A DNA stretch of 64,000 nucleotides. Origin: Methylibium sp. Root1272. Lineage in GTDB: Bacteria > Pseudomonadota > Gammaproteobacteria > Burkholderiales > Burkholderiaceae_C. The notes under the pieces were generated by a model. It worked only from the letters and a program-made list of their open reading frames with translations. It did no database searches and was not told where the DNA came from. The DNA is taken from assembly GCF_001425905.1 (NCBI RefSeq), contig NZ_LMDY01000013.1:316177-380176 (forward strand), written 5' to 3'. The position numbers and the translations under genes are program-made. This document shows, piece by piece, positions 7,968 through 16,479 of the stretch; the first letter of the stretch is position 1; every line of letters begins with the position of its first letter.

Positions 7968-9431
7968 ATGATCTCGCGCGAACCCACCCTCGAACGCCTG
8001 GCGGTCGCCCGCCAGGTGTTGCTCGAACCCTTCGGCCTCGACGAAGCCAAGCTCGCCAACGCGCTGCGCGTGATCGGCGAGCACCGCATCGACGATGCCG
8101 ACCTCTACTTTCAGTACACGCGCAGCGAGGGCTGGAGTCTCGAGGAGGGCATCGTCAAGAGCGGCAGCTTCGGCATCGACCAGGGCGTCGGCGTGCGCGC
8201 CGTGGCCGGCGAGAAGACCGCCTTCGCCTACAGCGACGACATCTCGGAAGCCGCGCTGCTGGACGCGGCGCGCACCGTGCGCACCATCGCGGCCTCGGGG
8301 ACGAGCCGCTCGGTCAAGGTCGGCGGCGCGCCGAAGATCGCGGGCAGTCGCGTGCTGTACGCGCCGATGGACCCGATCGCCACGCTCGACAGCACCCAGA
8401 AGGTGGCCTTGCTGGAGCGGGTGGAAAAACTGGCACGCGCGCGCGACCCGCGCGTGGTGCAGGTGATGGCCGGCCTGGCCGGCGAGTACGACGTGGTGCT
8501 GGTGGCGCGCGCCGATGGCACCGTCGCGGCCGACGTGCGCCCGCTGGTGCGTCTGAGCCTCACCGTGATCGCCGAACAGAACGGCCGCCGCGAGATGGGC
8601 TCGGGCGGCGGGGGCGGGCGCTTCGGGCTCGGCTATTTCCGCGATGACGTGATCGCCGGCTACGTGGACCAGGCCGTCAATGCCGCGTTGACGAACCTCG
8701 AGAGTCGCCCCGCACCGGCTGGCGAGATGACCGTGGTGCTGGGCCCGGGCTGGCCCGGCATCCTGCTGCACGAGGCCATCGGCCACGGACTCGAGGGCGA
8801 CTTCAACCGCAAGGGCTCCAGCGCCTTCAGCGGCAAGATCGGCAAGCGCGTTGCGGCCAAGGGAGTGACCGTGCTCGACGACGGCACGCTGCCCGATCGG
8901 CGCGGTTCGCTGAACGTCGACGACGAGGGCAACCCCAGCCAGCGCAACGTGCTGATCGAGGACGGCATCCTGAAGGGCTACATCCAGGATTCGATGAACG
9001 CGCGGCTGATGAAGGTCAAGCCGACCGGCAACGGCCGGCGCGAGAGCTACGCGCACGTGCCGATGCCACGCATGACCAACACCTACATGTTGGGTGGCGA
9101 CAAGAGCAGGGACGAGATCGTCGCCAGCATGAAGAAGGGCCTGTACGCCACCAACTTCGGCGGCGGCCAGGTCGACATCACGAGCGGCAAGTTCGTGTTC
9201 TCGGCCAGCGAGGCCTTCTGGGTCGAGAACGGCCGGATCCAGTACCCGGTCAAGGGTGCGACCATCATCGGCAACGGCCCGGACGCACTGACGCGCGTGA
9301 AGATGATCGGCAACGACCTGCAGCTCGATACCGGCGTGGGCACCTGCGGCAAGGAAGGCCAGAGCGTGCCGGTCGGCGTCGGCCAGCCGACGCTGCGCAT
9401 CGACGGGCTCACCGTCGGGGGCACTGCTTGA
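7968..9431 (+). CDS. tldD: Metalloprotease TldD
   Basis: A 487-residue protein of normal TldD length. The zinc-site motif HEAIGHGLEGD begins near residue 268 and gives the HExxxH pair. GGGGRFGLGYF and the C-terminal GNGPDALTRVKMIGNDLQLDTGVGTCGKEGQSVP are strongly conserved family blocks. TldD with TldE (PmbA) proteolyses unfolded or peptide substrates, including microcin B17 and CcdA in E. coli. TldE is not in this window. The stop overlaps the start of the threonine dehydratase gene. Confidence 0.95.
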   Translation: MISREPTLERLAVARQVLLEPFGLDEAKLANALRVIGEHRIDDADLYFQYTRSEGWSLEEGIVKSGSFGIDQGVGVRAVAGEKTAFAYSDDISEAALLDAARTVRTIAASGTSRSVKVGGAPKIAGSRVLYAPMDPIATLDSTQKVALLERVEKLARARDPRVVQVMAGLAGEYDVVLVARADGTVAADVRPLVRLSLTVIAEQNGRREMGSGGGGGRFGLGYFRDDVIAGYVDQAVNAALTNLESRPAPAGEMTVVLGPGWPGILLHEAIGHGLEGDFNRKGSSAFSGKIGKRVAAKGVTVLDDGTLPDRRGSLNVDDEGNPSQRNVLIEDGILKGYIQDSMNARLMKVKPTGNGRRESYAHVPMPRMTNTYMLGGDKSRDEIVASMKKGLYATNFGGGQVDITSGKFVFSASEAFWVENGRIQYPVKGATIIGNGPDALTRVKMIGNDLQLDTGVGTCGKEGQSVPVGVGQPTLRIDGLTVGGTA

Positions 9432-10666
9432 CCTCAGCCGAGTCGCCGGCGACGGTGACCCTGGCGGACGTCGAGGCCGCCGCGCGGCGGCTTGCCGGAC
9501 AGGTGCTAGACACACCGTGCGTCGAGTCGAAGACGCTGTCCGAGATCACCGGCGCCCAGGTCTTCCTGAAGTTCGAGAACCTGCAGTTCACCGCCTCCTT
9601 CAAGGAGCGCGGCGCACTGAACAAGCTGCTGGCGCTGGTCGCCGCGCGCGACGACGGCACCGCCGCGCTGAAGGGCGTGATCGCCGCGTCGGCCGGCAAC
9701 CACGCGCAGGGCGTCGCGCACCACGCGCAGCGCCTGGGCCTGCGTGCGGTCATCGTGATGCCTCGGCACACGCCCACGGTGAAGGTCGAGCGCACACGCG
9801 GCTTCGGCGCCGAGGTGCTGCTGCACGGCGAGAGCTTCGACGAGGCTCGCGCGCACGCGCTGGAGGTGGCCGAGGCGCAGGGGCTGAGTTTCGTCCACCC
9901 GTTCGACGACCCGCTGGTGATCGCCGGCCAGGGCACGATCGGCCTGGAGATGCTGCGCGCGCAACCAACGCTCGACACTCTGGTCATCGCCGTCGGCGGC
10001 GGTGGGCTGATCTCCGGGATCGCGACCGTCGCCCGGGCCTTGAAACCCGGGCTGGAGATCGTCGGGGTGCAGACGGCGCGCTTTCCGGCGATGGTGAACC
10101 TCGTCAAGGGCAGCACCCATCCACAAGGCACCAGCACGATCGCCGAGGGCATTGCCGTCGGCGAGCCCGGCCGGATCACGAGGGCAATCGTTCGCGACTT
10201 CGTCGACGACATGGTGCTGGTCGACGAGGCGGACATCGAGCATGCCCTGGTGATGCTGCTGGAGATCGAGAAGACGCTGGTCGAAGGGGCCGGCGCCGCG
10301 GGCCTGGCCGCGCTGCTGAAGGAGCCCGGGCGCTACGCCGGGCGCCGCGTGGGCCTGGTGCTGTGCGGCGGCAACATCGATCCGCTGCTGCTGTCGGCGA
10401 TCATCGAGCGCGGCATGGTGCGGGCCGGGCGGCTGGCACGCATCCGAGTCGACGCGCGCGACGCACCCGGCGCGCTGGCACGCATCACCGCCACCGTGGC
10501 CGAGGCCGGCGCGAACATCGAGGAAGTGCATCACCAGCGGGCATTCACCACGCTGTCGGCGCAGAACGCCGAGGTGGAGCTGGTGCTGCAGACGCGCAAT
10601 CACGCCCACATCGGCGCGGTGATCGCGGCCCTGGTGGCACAGGGTTTCGAGGCCAAGGCCTACTGA
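9428..10666 (+). CDS. Threonine ammonia-lyase (PLP-dependent) with C-terminal ACT domain
   Basis: A 412-residue protein. TASFKERGALNKL places the PLP lysine at about K59, and VIAVGGGGLISGIATV is the phosphate-binding glycine loop. From about residue 335 a single ACT-like domain (RIRVDARDAPGALARITATVAEAGANIEEVHHQRAF) follows. This architecture is that of the shorter threonine deaminases often called ilvA or tdcB, which convert L-threonine to 2-oxobutyrate. The ACT domain suggests allosteric amino-acid control. Translation probably starts at ttg 9428 within the tldD stop (ttga), implying coupling. Confidence 0.88.
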   Translation: MTSAESPATVTLADVEAAARRLAGQVLDTPCVESKTLSEITGAQVFLKFENLQFTASFKERGALNKLLALVAARDDGTAALKGVIAASAGNHAQGVAHHAQRLGLRAVIVMPRHTPTVKVERTRGFGAEVLLHGESFDEARAHALEVAEAQGLSFVHPFDDPLVIAGQGTIGLEMLRAQPTLDTLVIAVGGGGLISGIATVARALKPGLEIVGVQTARFPAMVNLVKGSTHPQGTSTIAEGIAVGEPGRITRAIVRDFVDDMVLVDEADIEHALVMLLEIEKTLVEGAGAAGLAALLKEPGRYAGRRVGLVLCGGNIDPLLLSAIIERGMVRAGRLARIRVDARDAPGALARITATVAEAGANIEEVHHQRAFTTLSAQNAEVELVLQTRNHAHIGAVIAALVAQGFEAKAY

Positions 10667-10733
10667 TCCAGGCCAGACGGCCGTTGGGCGTCGCTTGCGG
10701 CCGACCCTCGGCGTCGTGCTACATTTCGCCCCT

Positions 10734-10814
10734 ATGCGCTTCAACGCCTACTTTTTTGCGTACTTTTGGTTCTCGCACCGCCCCGGCGGAGGAGAGGCCC
10801 GCGCATCAGCGTAA
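10734..10814 (+). CDS. Aromatic-residue leader peptide of the DAHP synthase attenuator
   Basis: A 26-codon reading frame from atg at 10734 to taa at 10812-10814. Residues 1-14 read MRFNAYFFAYFWFS. Eight of the first 13 residues are aromatic (five Phe, two Tyr, one Trp), and the rest is Gly/Ala/Arg-rich. It lies 175 nt upstream of a DAHP synthase gene and 24 nt before a strong intrinsic terminator. The segment ccggcgg at 10783-10789 is complementary to ccgccgg at 10839-10845 in the 5' arm of that terminator, so it can form a competing antiterminator. This is the expected design of a ribosome-stalling attenuator sensing charged tRNA-Phe/Tyr/Trp. The ribosome-binding site is weak. Confidence 0.75.
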   Translation: MRFNAYFFAYFWFSHRPGGGEARASA

Positions 10815-10835
10815 AAGCAGCGCAAGCCGAATCTC

Positions 10836-10867
10836 AAACCGCCGGGCCCAACCCGGCGGTTTTTTTT
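10836..10867 (+). terminator. Intrinsic terminator in the aroG leader (attenuator)
   Basis: aaaccgccggg at 10836-10846 pairs with cccggcggttt at 10852-10862 around a 5-nt loop. It is followed by an uninterrupted T run to 10867. It sits between the aromatic leader peptide and the DAHP synthase start, so it ends leader transcription unless the alternative pairing with 10783-10789 forms. Confidence 0.85.
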
Positions 10868-10908
10868 CGGCCGCGCGCCCCCCGTCAGACCGCCCAGGAG
10901 AAACATCG

Positions 10909-12033
10909 ATGAATGCCCTGTCCGCCAACGTTCCCGAGGGTTGGGCCGCGCCCGCCGACAAGACCAGCCAGACCGATGACGAACGGATCGAGGACGTGAT
11001 GCCGCTGCCGCCGCCCGAGCACCTGATCCGCTTCTTCCCGGTGCGTGGCACGCCCGTCGAGGAACTGGTGTCCAGCACCCGCCGCCGCATCCGCGAGATC
11101 ATGCGCGGCAGCGACGATCGCCTGTTGGTCATCATGGGCCCGTGCTCGATCCACGACCCGGTGGCGGCGGTGGACTACGCACGCAAGCTGAAGGCCCAGC
11201 GCGACAAGTACGCCGACACGCTGGAGATCGTGATGCGCGTGTACTTCGAGAAGCCGCGCACCACGGTCGGCTGGAAGGGCCTGATCAACGACCCCTACCT
11301 CGACGAGAGCTTCCGCATCGACGAAGGCCTGCGCATCGCGCGCCAGTTGCTGCTGGAGATCGGCCGCCTGGGGCTGCCCGCCGGCAGCGAGTTCCTCGAC
11401 GTGATCTCGCCGCAGTACATCGGCGACCTGATTTCCTGGGGCGCCATCGGTGCGCGCACCACCGAAAGCCAGGTCCACCGCGAGCTCGCCTCGGGCATCA
11501 GCGCGCCGATCGGCTTCAAGAACGGCACCGACGGCAACATCAAGATCGCCACCGATGCGATCCAGTCGGCCAGCCGGCCACACCACTTCCTGTCGGTGCA
11601 CAAGAACGGCCAGGTCGCGATCGTCGAGACCCGCGGCAACGCCGACTGCCACGTCATCCTGCGCGGCGGCAAGGCGCCGAACTACGACGCCAGCAGTGTC
11701 GGGGCGGCCTGCGCCGAACTCGGCAAGGCCGGTCTGCCGGCCTCGCTGATGGTCGACTGCTCGCACGCCAACAGCAGCAAGCAGCACCAGAAGCAGATCG
11801 ACGTGGCGCGCGACATCGCCGACCAACTGGCCGGCGGCAGCCGCCAGGTCTTCGGCGTGATGGTCGAGAGCCACCTGAACGCCGGCGCCCAGAAGTTCAG
11901 CGCCGGCAAGGACGACCCGGCGAAACTCGCCTACGGCCAGAGCATCACCGACGCCTGCATCGGTTGGGACGATTCGCTGGAGGTGCTGGGCGTGCTCAGC
12001 GCGGCGGTGGCGGCCCGACGCGGACGGGGCTGA
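10909..12033 (+). CDS. aroG: 3-deoxy-7-phosphoheptulonate (DAHP) synthase, class I
   Basis: A 374-residue AroF/G/H-type enzyme. It condenses phosphoenolpyruvate and erythrose 4-phosphate in the first step of the shikimate pathway. Diagnostic stretches are LLVIMGPCSIHDPVAAVDYA, RVYFEKPRTTVGWKGLINDP, ARTTESQVHRELASGISAPIGFKNGTDGN, ILRGGKAPNY and MVDCSHANSSK. The extended N-terminus of the E. coli type carries feedback regulation. Which aromatic amino acid inhibits this isozyme cannot be read off. Expression is probably attenuated by the leader at 10734-10867. The start atg 10909 follows ccaggag. Confidence 0.95.
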   Translation: MNALSANVPEGWAAPADKTSQTDDERIEDVMPLPPPEHLIRFFPVRGTPVEELVSSTRRRIREIMRGSDDRLLVIMGPCSIHDPVAAVDYARKLKAQRDKYADTLEIVMRVYFEKPRTTVGWKGLINDPYLDESFRIDEGLRIARQLLLEIGRLGLPAGSEFLDVISPQYIGDLISWGAIGARTTESQVHRELASGISAPIGFKNGTDGNIKIATDAIQSASRPHHFLSVHKNGQVAIVETRGNADCHVILRGGKAPNYDASSVGAACAELGKAGLPASLMVDCSHANSSKQHQKQIDVARDIADQLAGGSRQVFGVMVESHLNAGAQKFSAGKDDPAKLAYGQSITDACIGWDDSLEVLGVLSAAVAARRGRG

Positions 12034-12215
12034 ACAACTCCGCGAGACAACTGGGTTACATCACACGAGCCACAGCAACAAAGTGAGCGCATGCAAACGA
12101 GAGTAAGCACTGCCGCCGTCAGGTAACGGAGGCAAGCTGCCGCAAGAGTGCTGGCCGGAGAACTCGGTTGGCGCTTGAATGGAGATTCTCAGAACTTCCT
12201 GCAAAGGAGACCTCC

Positions 12216-12536
12216 ATGAATCGCTCTCGCTTCACCCCCTCCATCCAGACCCAGGCGCGCCAAATCATCGAGATCACGGTGATCGGTCTGGCGCTCGCCG
12301 GCACCGTGGGCTTCGCCAACCTGGCTCAGGCGCAGACGGCACCGACCGACAAGTCGAGCGATGTGACGGCCCAGCAGGCTTTCAAGCGCGCTGACGTCGA
12401 CACCGACAACAAGCTGAGTTCCGCCGAGGCAGCGAAGCTACCCGCGATCGCCCAGCGCTTCAAGTCGCTCGATACCGACCGGGACGGCTTCCTCAGCGCC
12501 GAGGAGTTCATGGCCGGCAGCAAGGCCCCGCAGTGA
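12216..12536 (+). CDS. Exported EF-hand calcium-binding protein
   Basis: A 106-residue protein. An N-terminal signal or anchor segment (VIGLALAGTVGFANLAQAQ) ends in an AQA-type cleavage site. Two EF-hand loops follow, DVDTDNKLSSAE (around residues 70-81) and DTDRDGFLSAEE (around 90-101), each with Asp at positions 1, 3 and 5 and Glu at 12. Members are short periplasmic calmodulin-like proteins of unknown partner. aaaggaga lies directly upstream of the atg at 12216, preferred over the in-frame atg at 12168. The preceding gap 12034-12215 shows no hairpin or gene. Confidence 0.82.
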   Translation: MNRSRFTPSIQTQARQIIEITVIGLALAGTVGFANLAQAQTAPTDKSSDVTAQQAFKRADVDTDNKLSSAEAAKLPAIAQRFKSLDTDRDGFLSAEEFMAGSKAPQ

Positions 12537-12563
12537 GGGCGCGAGCCGGTTGAGCGGGCGGCG

Positions 12564-13142
12564 TCAGTCCGAGGCTTCGAGCTTCGGGCTGCGCCAGTAA
12601 ACGTCGTCGCCGCCCAGGCCGTCGAGGTTGGCCCGATTGAGCACGCGGGCCAGCACGAACAGCAGATCGCTCAGCCGATTCAGGTACTGGCGGGGCGCCG
12701 AGCGCACTGCGCCCGGCTCGGCGTTGGCAAGCGCCACCACGGCTCGCTCCGCCCGGCGCGCCACGGTGCGGCCGAGATGGGCGATCGAGGCGCTGCGTGT
12801 GCCGGCCGGCAGGATGAACTCCTTCAGCCGTGGCAGGGCGGCGTTGTGCTCGGCCAATGCGTCGTCCAGCGCCGCCACCGCCTCGTCCTTCAACAATGTG
12901 TAGCCGGGAATCGACAACTCACCGCCCAGATTGAACAGTTCGTGCTGCACCGCCACCAGCAGCCCGCGCAGCGCGTCGGGCAAGGGCTCGCACAGCAACA
13001 GGCCGAGCAGCGAATTGAGTTCGTCGACGTCGCCCATGGCCTGCACGCGCAGGTGGTCCTTGGCCACGCGGGTGCCGTCGCCGAGCCCGGTGGTTCCATC
13101 GTCGCCGGTGCGTGTTGCGATCTGTGTCAGTCGGTTGCCCAT
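12564..13142 (-). CDS. ATP:cob(I)alamin adenosyltransferase, PduO type
   Basis: A 192-residue enzyme that transfers the 5'-deoxyadenosyl group from ATP to cob(I)alamin to make coenzyme B12. The N-terminal ATP-binding motif is TRTGDDGTTGLGDG. The family helix GRTVARRAERAVVALA carries the conserved R-x-x-ER, and the tail has QYLNRLSDLLFVLARVLN. The length is typical. It is divergent from the flavoprotein at 13233, with no cobalamin genes around it. Confidence 0.92.
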   Translation of the reverse strand: MGNRLTQIATRTGDDGTTGLGDGTRVAKDHLRVQAMGDVDELNSLLGLLLCEPLPDALRGLLVAVQHELFNLGGELSIPGYTLLKDEAVAALDDALAEHNAALPRLKEFILPAGTRSASIAHLGRTVARRAERAVVALANAEPGAVRSAPRQYLNRLSDLLFVLARVLNRANLDGLGGDDVYWRSPKLEASD

Positions 13143-13232
13143 CTCGCGATGCTAGCGGACTCCGGCCCGCAGCAGCCTGGCCTCCTTGTTCCTAGAATGG
13201 TTCACGGCACCGAGCCGCCGCGAGGAGACACG

Positions 13233-14648
13233 ATGAACGCCCCGATCGACCTTATGCCCCGAATCGCACGGCGGCCCATGCCGGCGGCGATGCTCGCCGC
13301 GCTGAAGGCGCACTTCGGCGAGCGCTTTTCCACGGCGCAGGCCATCCGAGAGCAACACGGTCGCGACGAATCGCCGTTCGACGTGCCGGCACCCGATGCC
13401 GTCGTGTTCGCGACGAGCAACGAGGACGTGGTGGCCCTGGTGGAGCTGGCGCAGTCGCATGGCGTGCCGGTGATCCCGTTCGGCGTCGGCTCCTCGCTGG
13501 AAGGCCACCTGCTGGCGGTGCAGGGCGGTGTCAGCGTCGACCTGTCGCGCATGAACCGTGTGCTGCGTGTGAACGCGGAAGACCTGACCGTCACCGTGCA
13601 GGCCGGCGTGACCCGCAAGCAGCTCAACGAAGCGCTGCGCCACGACGGGCTGTTCTTCCCGATCGACCCCGGCGCCGACGCCACGCTCGGTGGCATGTGC
13701 GCCACGCGCGCCAGCGGCACGAACGCGGTGCGCTACGGCACGATGCGGGAAAACGTGCTCGGCCTCACCGTGGTCACGGCGAGCGGCGAGCTGATCCACA
13801 CCGGCTCGCGGGCCCGCAAGTCGTCGGCCGGCTACGACCTGACGCGCCTGTTCGTCGGCAGCGAGGGAACGCTCGGCGTGATCACCGAGATCACGCTGAA
13901 GCTCTATCCGTTGCCGGAAGCCGTCAGCGCGGCGGTCTGCCATTTCCCGAGCATCGACGCCGCGGTGCGCAGCACCATCCAGGTCATCCAGATGGGCGTG
14001 CCGATCGCGCGCTGCGAGTTGCTCGACGTGCACGCGGTGCGCGCCGTCAACGCACACGACCACCTGGGGCTGCGCGAGGCGCCGATGCTGCTGATGGAGT
14101 TCCACGGCAGCCCTGCGGGCGTGCAGGAGCAGGCGGAGACGGTGCAGGCCCTCACGACCGACCTCGGCGGCGAGGACTTCCAGTGGGCCACCACGCCGGA
14201 AGAGCGCACGCGCCTGTGGACCGCCCGCCACCATGCCTACTTCTCGGCGCTGCAGACCCGGCCCGGCTGCCGTGCCGTGACGACCGATACCTGCGTGCCG
14301 ATCTCGCGCCTGGCCGAATGCATCAACGAGACGGTTGCCGAGGCCGACGAGAGCGGCATCCCCTATTTCATCGTCGGTCACGTCGGCGACGGCAACTTCC
14401 ACGTCGGCTACCTGATCGATCCGACGGCGCCGGGCGAGCGCGCCGAGGCGGAGCGCCTGAACCAGTTGCTGGTGGCGCGAGCGCTGCGGCTCGAGGGCAC
14501 CTGCACAGGCGAACACGGCATCGGCCTGCACAAGATGGGTTTCCTGCTCGATGAGGCCGGCGCCGGTGGCGTGGCGCTGATGCGGCAGATCAAGCACGCG
14601 CTGGACCCCGGCAACATCATGAACCCCGGGAAGATCTTCACGTGGTGA
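13233..14648 (+). CDS. FAD-linked oxidase, D-lactate dehydrogenase / GlcD type
   Basis: A 471-residue flavoprotein with a PCMH-type FAD-binding domain (VIPFGVGSSLEGHLLAVQGG, PIDPGADATLGGMCATRASG, KSSAGYDLTRLFVGSEGTLGVI). It also has the family's C-terminal CTGEHGIGLHKMGFL and DPGNIMNPGKIF. Homologues oxidise D-lactate, glycolate or other 2-hydroxy acids and pass electrons to cytochrome c or quinone. No glcE/glcF partners adjoin it, which favours a single-subunit D-lactate dehydrogenase. The start is at 13233 after cgaggag. Confidence 0.88.
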   Translation: MNAPIDLMPRIARRPMPAAMLAALKAHFGERFSTAQAIREQHGRDESPFDVPAPDAVVFATSNEDVVALVELAQSHGVPVIPFGVGSSLEGHLLAVQGGVSVDLSRMNRVLRVNAEDLTVTVQAGVTRKQLNEALRHDGLFFPIDPGADATLGGMCATRASGTNAVRYGTMRENVLGLTVVTASGELIHTGSRARKSSAGYDLTRLFVGSEGTLGVITEITLKLYPLPEAVSAAVCHFPSIDAAVRSTIQVIQMGVPIARCELLDVHAVRAVNAHDHLGLREAPMLLMEFHGSPAGVQEQAETVQALTTDLGGEDFQWATTPEERTRLWTARHHAYFSALQTRPGCRAVTTDTCVPISRLAECINETVAEADESGIPYFIVGHVGDGNFHVGYLIDPTAPGERAEAERLNQLLVARALRLEGTCTGEHGIGLHKMGFLLDEAGAGGVALMRQIKHALDPGNIMNPGKIFTW

Positions 14649-14718
14649 GACGCGCCGACGGCAACACCGGCTTGCGAAGCTGCATCCCTGCGCCGATGCT
14701 GCCAAGGCGCGCCGAGGC

Positions 14719-15270
14719 ATGAACACCTCGGCCTTCATCGCGCTGGCCCTCACGCGCCCCGGGCTCGTGGGGGCGGTCGCACCGTCCTCGCGACGGCTGG
14801 CACGGGCCATGGCGTCGCAGATCGGCGATGCCGGCGCCCTGATCGAGCTCGGCGCGGGCACCGGCGCCGTGACTTCGGCGCTGCGGCACGCCGCACCGGG
14901 AACCCCGCTGCTGGCCGTCGAGCTGCAGTCCGATCTCGCCAGTGGCCTGCAGCGACGCTTCCCCGATATCGAGGTGGCCTGCGCTCCCGCGCACGAGGTG
15001 CTGGCGCGGCACTCGCACGCACCCGTCGACACGATGCTGGTCTCGTCGCTGCCGTTCCGCAGCCTGCCCGAGCCGCTGCGCACGACCACACTGGAGGCGC
15101 TGCTCCAGTTCATCGAGGCCCACCCGGCGCGCCGCATGGTCCAGTACACCTACCAGCCGCGCGCTCCTTTCGAGCTGCCGGCTCACAGCCCGCTGCGCTG
15201 GTCGCTGCGCGACGTGGTGTGGGGCAACCTGCCGCCGGCGGGCGTCTGGGTGCTGGGCGGCGGCGCCTGA
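14719..15270 (+). CDS. SAM-dependent methyltransferase, phospholipid N-methyltransferase-like
   Basis: A 183-residue class I methyltransferase. The N-terminal SAFIALALTRPGLVGAVAPSSRRLARAMA is typical of PmtA-like phosphatidylethanolamine methyltransferases. LIELGAGTGAVTSAL is the SAM-binding motif I, LLAVELQ the acidic motif, and MLVSSLPFRSLP resembles the catalytic loop. The substrate is unproven. It begins 70 nt after the FAD oxidase on the same strand. Confidence 0.75.
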   Translation: MNTSAFIALALTRPGLVGAVAPSSRRLARAMASQIGDAGALIELGAGTGAVTSALRHAAPGTPLLAVELQSDLASGLQRRFPDIEVACAPAHEVLARHSHAPVDTMLVSSLPFRSLPEPLRTTTLEALLQFIEAHPARRMVQYTYQPRAPFELPAHSPLRWSLRDVVWGNLPPAGVWVLGGGA

Positions 15271-15307
15271 AGCGCGACGGGCCGATCGACCGCACCGCCG
15301 GCGAAGG

Positions 15308-16351
15308 TCACGTCAGGCACAGCTCCACGCAGTCGCGACCCTGCGCCTTGGCGTGCGTGAGGCCGCGATGGGCGCGCCGCGTCAACGCGATCGGCTCGAT
15401 GTCGGCCGCGTGCACCGCCACCGCGACGCCGATGCTCGCCGTCAACGGCTCGACCGCCCAGGGCACCGCCGCCAATGCGCTGCGCATGCGCTCGGCCGCC
15501 GCCATCGCACCGCCCGGATCGGTCGATGGCAGCAGCACGCTGAACTCGCCGGCCCCGCAATGCGCGAGCACGTCGTGGCCGCGCAGACTGCCTTCGAGGC
15601 CCCGCGCCGCCTGCCGCAGCGCCTCGTCGCCGACCGGGTGACCGTGGAGATCGTTGAAGTGCTTGAAGTGATCCAGATCGACGGCCAGCAATGCGAGGTC
15701 ACCGCCATGTCGGCCCCAGCGCGCCCATTCCTGTGCGAGCCGGCGCTCGAAGGCCGTGCGGTTCCACAGCCCGGTCACCTCGTCGGTATTGCCTTGCAGA
15801 TCCAGCAAGGCGCTGGCACGACGCAGCTCGAGCTGGGCCACCGCCTGTTCGGCCAGCAGGCGCAGCGCATGCTGCTGGCGCGACGACAGGCTGCGCGCGG
15901 TCCGGTCCAGCACGCACAGCGTGCCGACAGCCCAGCCCTGCGGCGTGACGAGCGGCGCACCGGCATAGGTGTGCCATCCGCCGGCGGCACCGAGCGCCGG
16001 GTGGGCGGCAAAGCGAGGATCGCCGGCCGGGTCGGCCAGCAGGAGTCTGTCGTCAGCCTGTTCGATGGCCTGCGCGCAAGGTGCGTGGGTGCGTGGTGCA
16101 CTGTCGCCCTCGAAGCCGGTCTGCGCCTTGAACCAGAGGCGGTCCCGATCGACCAGCGAGATCAGCGACGCCTGCGTGCCGCAGATGCAGGCCGCGAGCT
16201 CCGTGATCGCATCGAAGGCCGGCTCCGCGCCGGTCTCGAGGACCCCGTAGCGATAGAGTGCCGCGAGGCGCTGCGACTCCGCTTCAGTCGGCGACATCGC
16301 GGCACCCGACCACGCGCCCGCGACCGCCGTTCCAGAGGACACCTGGGCCAT
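15308..16351 (-). CDS. GAF-GGDEF protein with altered active-site motif
   Basis: A 347-residue protein. Residues ~20-160 form a GAF domain (RLAALYRYGVLETG, SLVDRDRLWFKAQTG, APLVTPQGWAVGTLCVLD). Residues ~180-345 form a GGDEF domain with DEVTGLWNRTAFERRL and LLAVDLDHFKHFND. The signature loop reads GAGEF (within AHCGAGEFSVLLP) instead of GGDEF, with the Asp replaced by Gly. Diguanylate cyclase activity is therefore doubtful, and a GTP-binding or c-di-GMP effector role is possible. The start at 16351 follows gaggagag. Confidence 0.85.
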   Translation of the reverse strand: MAQVSSGTAVAGAWSGAAMSPTEAESQRLAALYRYGVLETGAEPAFDAITELAACICGTQASLISLVDRDRLWFKAQTGFEGDSAPRTHAPCAQAIEQADDRLLLADPAGDPRFAAHPALGAAGGWHTYAGAPLVTPQGWAVGTLCVLDRTARSLSSRQQHALRLLAEQAVAQLELRRASALLDLQGNTDEVTGLWNRTAFERRLAQEWARWGRHGGDLALLAVDLDHFKHFNDLHGHPVGDEALRQAARGLEGSLRGHDVLAHCGAGEFSVLLPSTDPGGAMAAAERMRSALAAVPWAVEPLTASIGVAVAVHAADIEPIALTRRAHRGLTHAKAQGRDCVELCLT

Positions 16352-16479
16352 GAGACTCTCCTCGCACGCTCGCGCCACCGCCACGGCGGCAACGCTGCCT
16401 TCACGCGACGCCGGCCGATGCGCGGCGTCTACCCGGACCGCCCCAACGCGGCCTGCTGCGTGAATGTGTGCCGCGCCGT

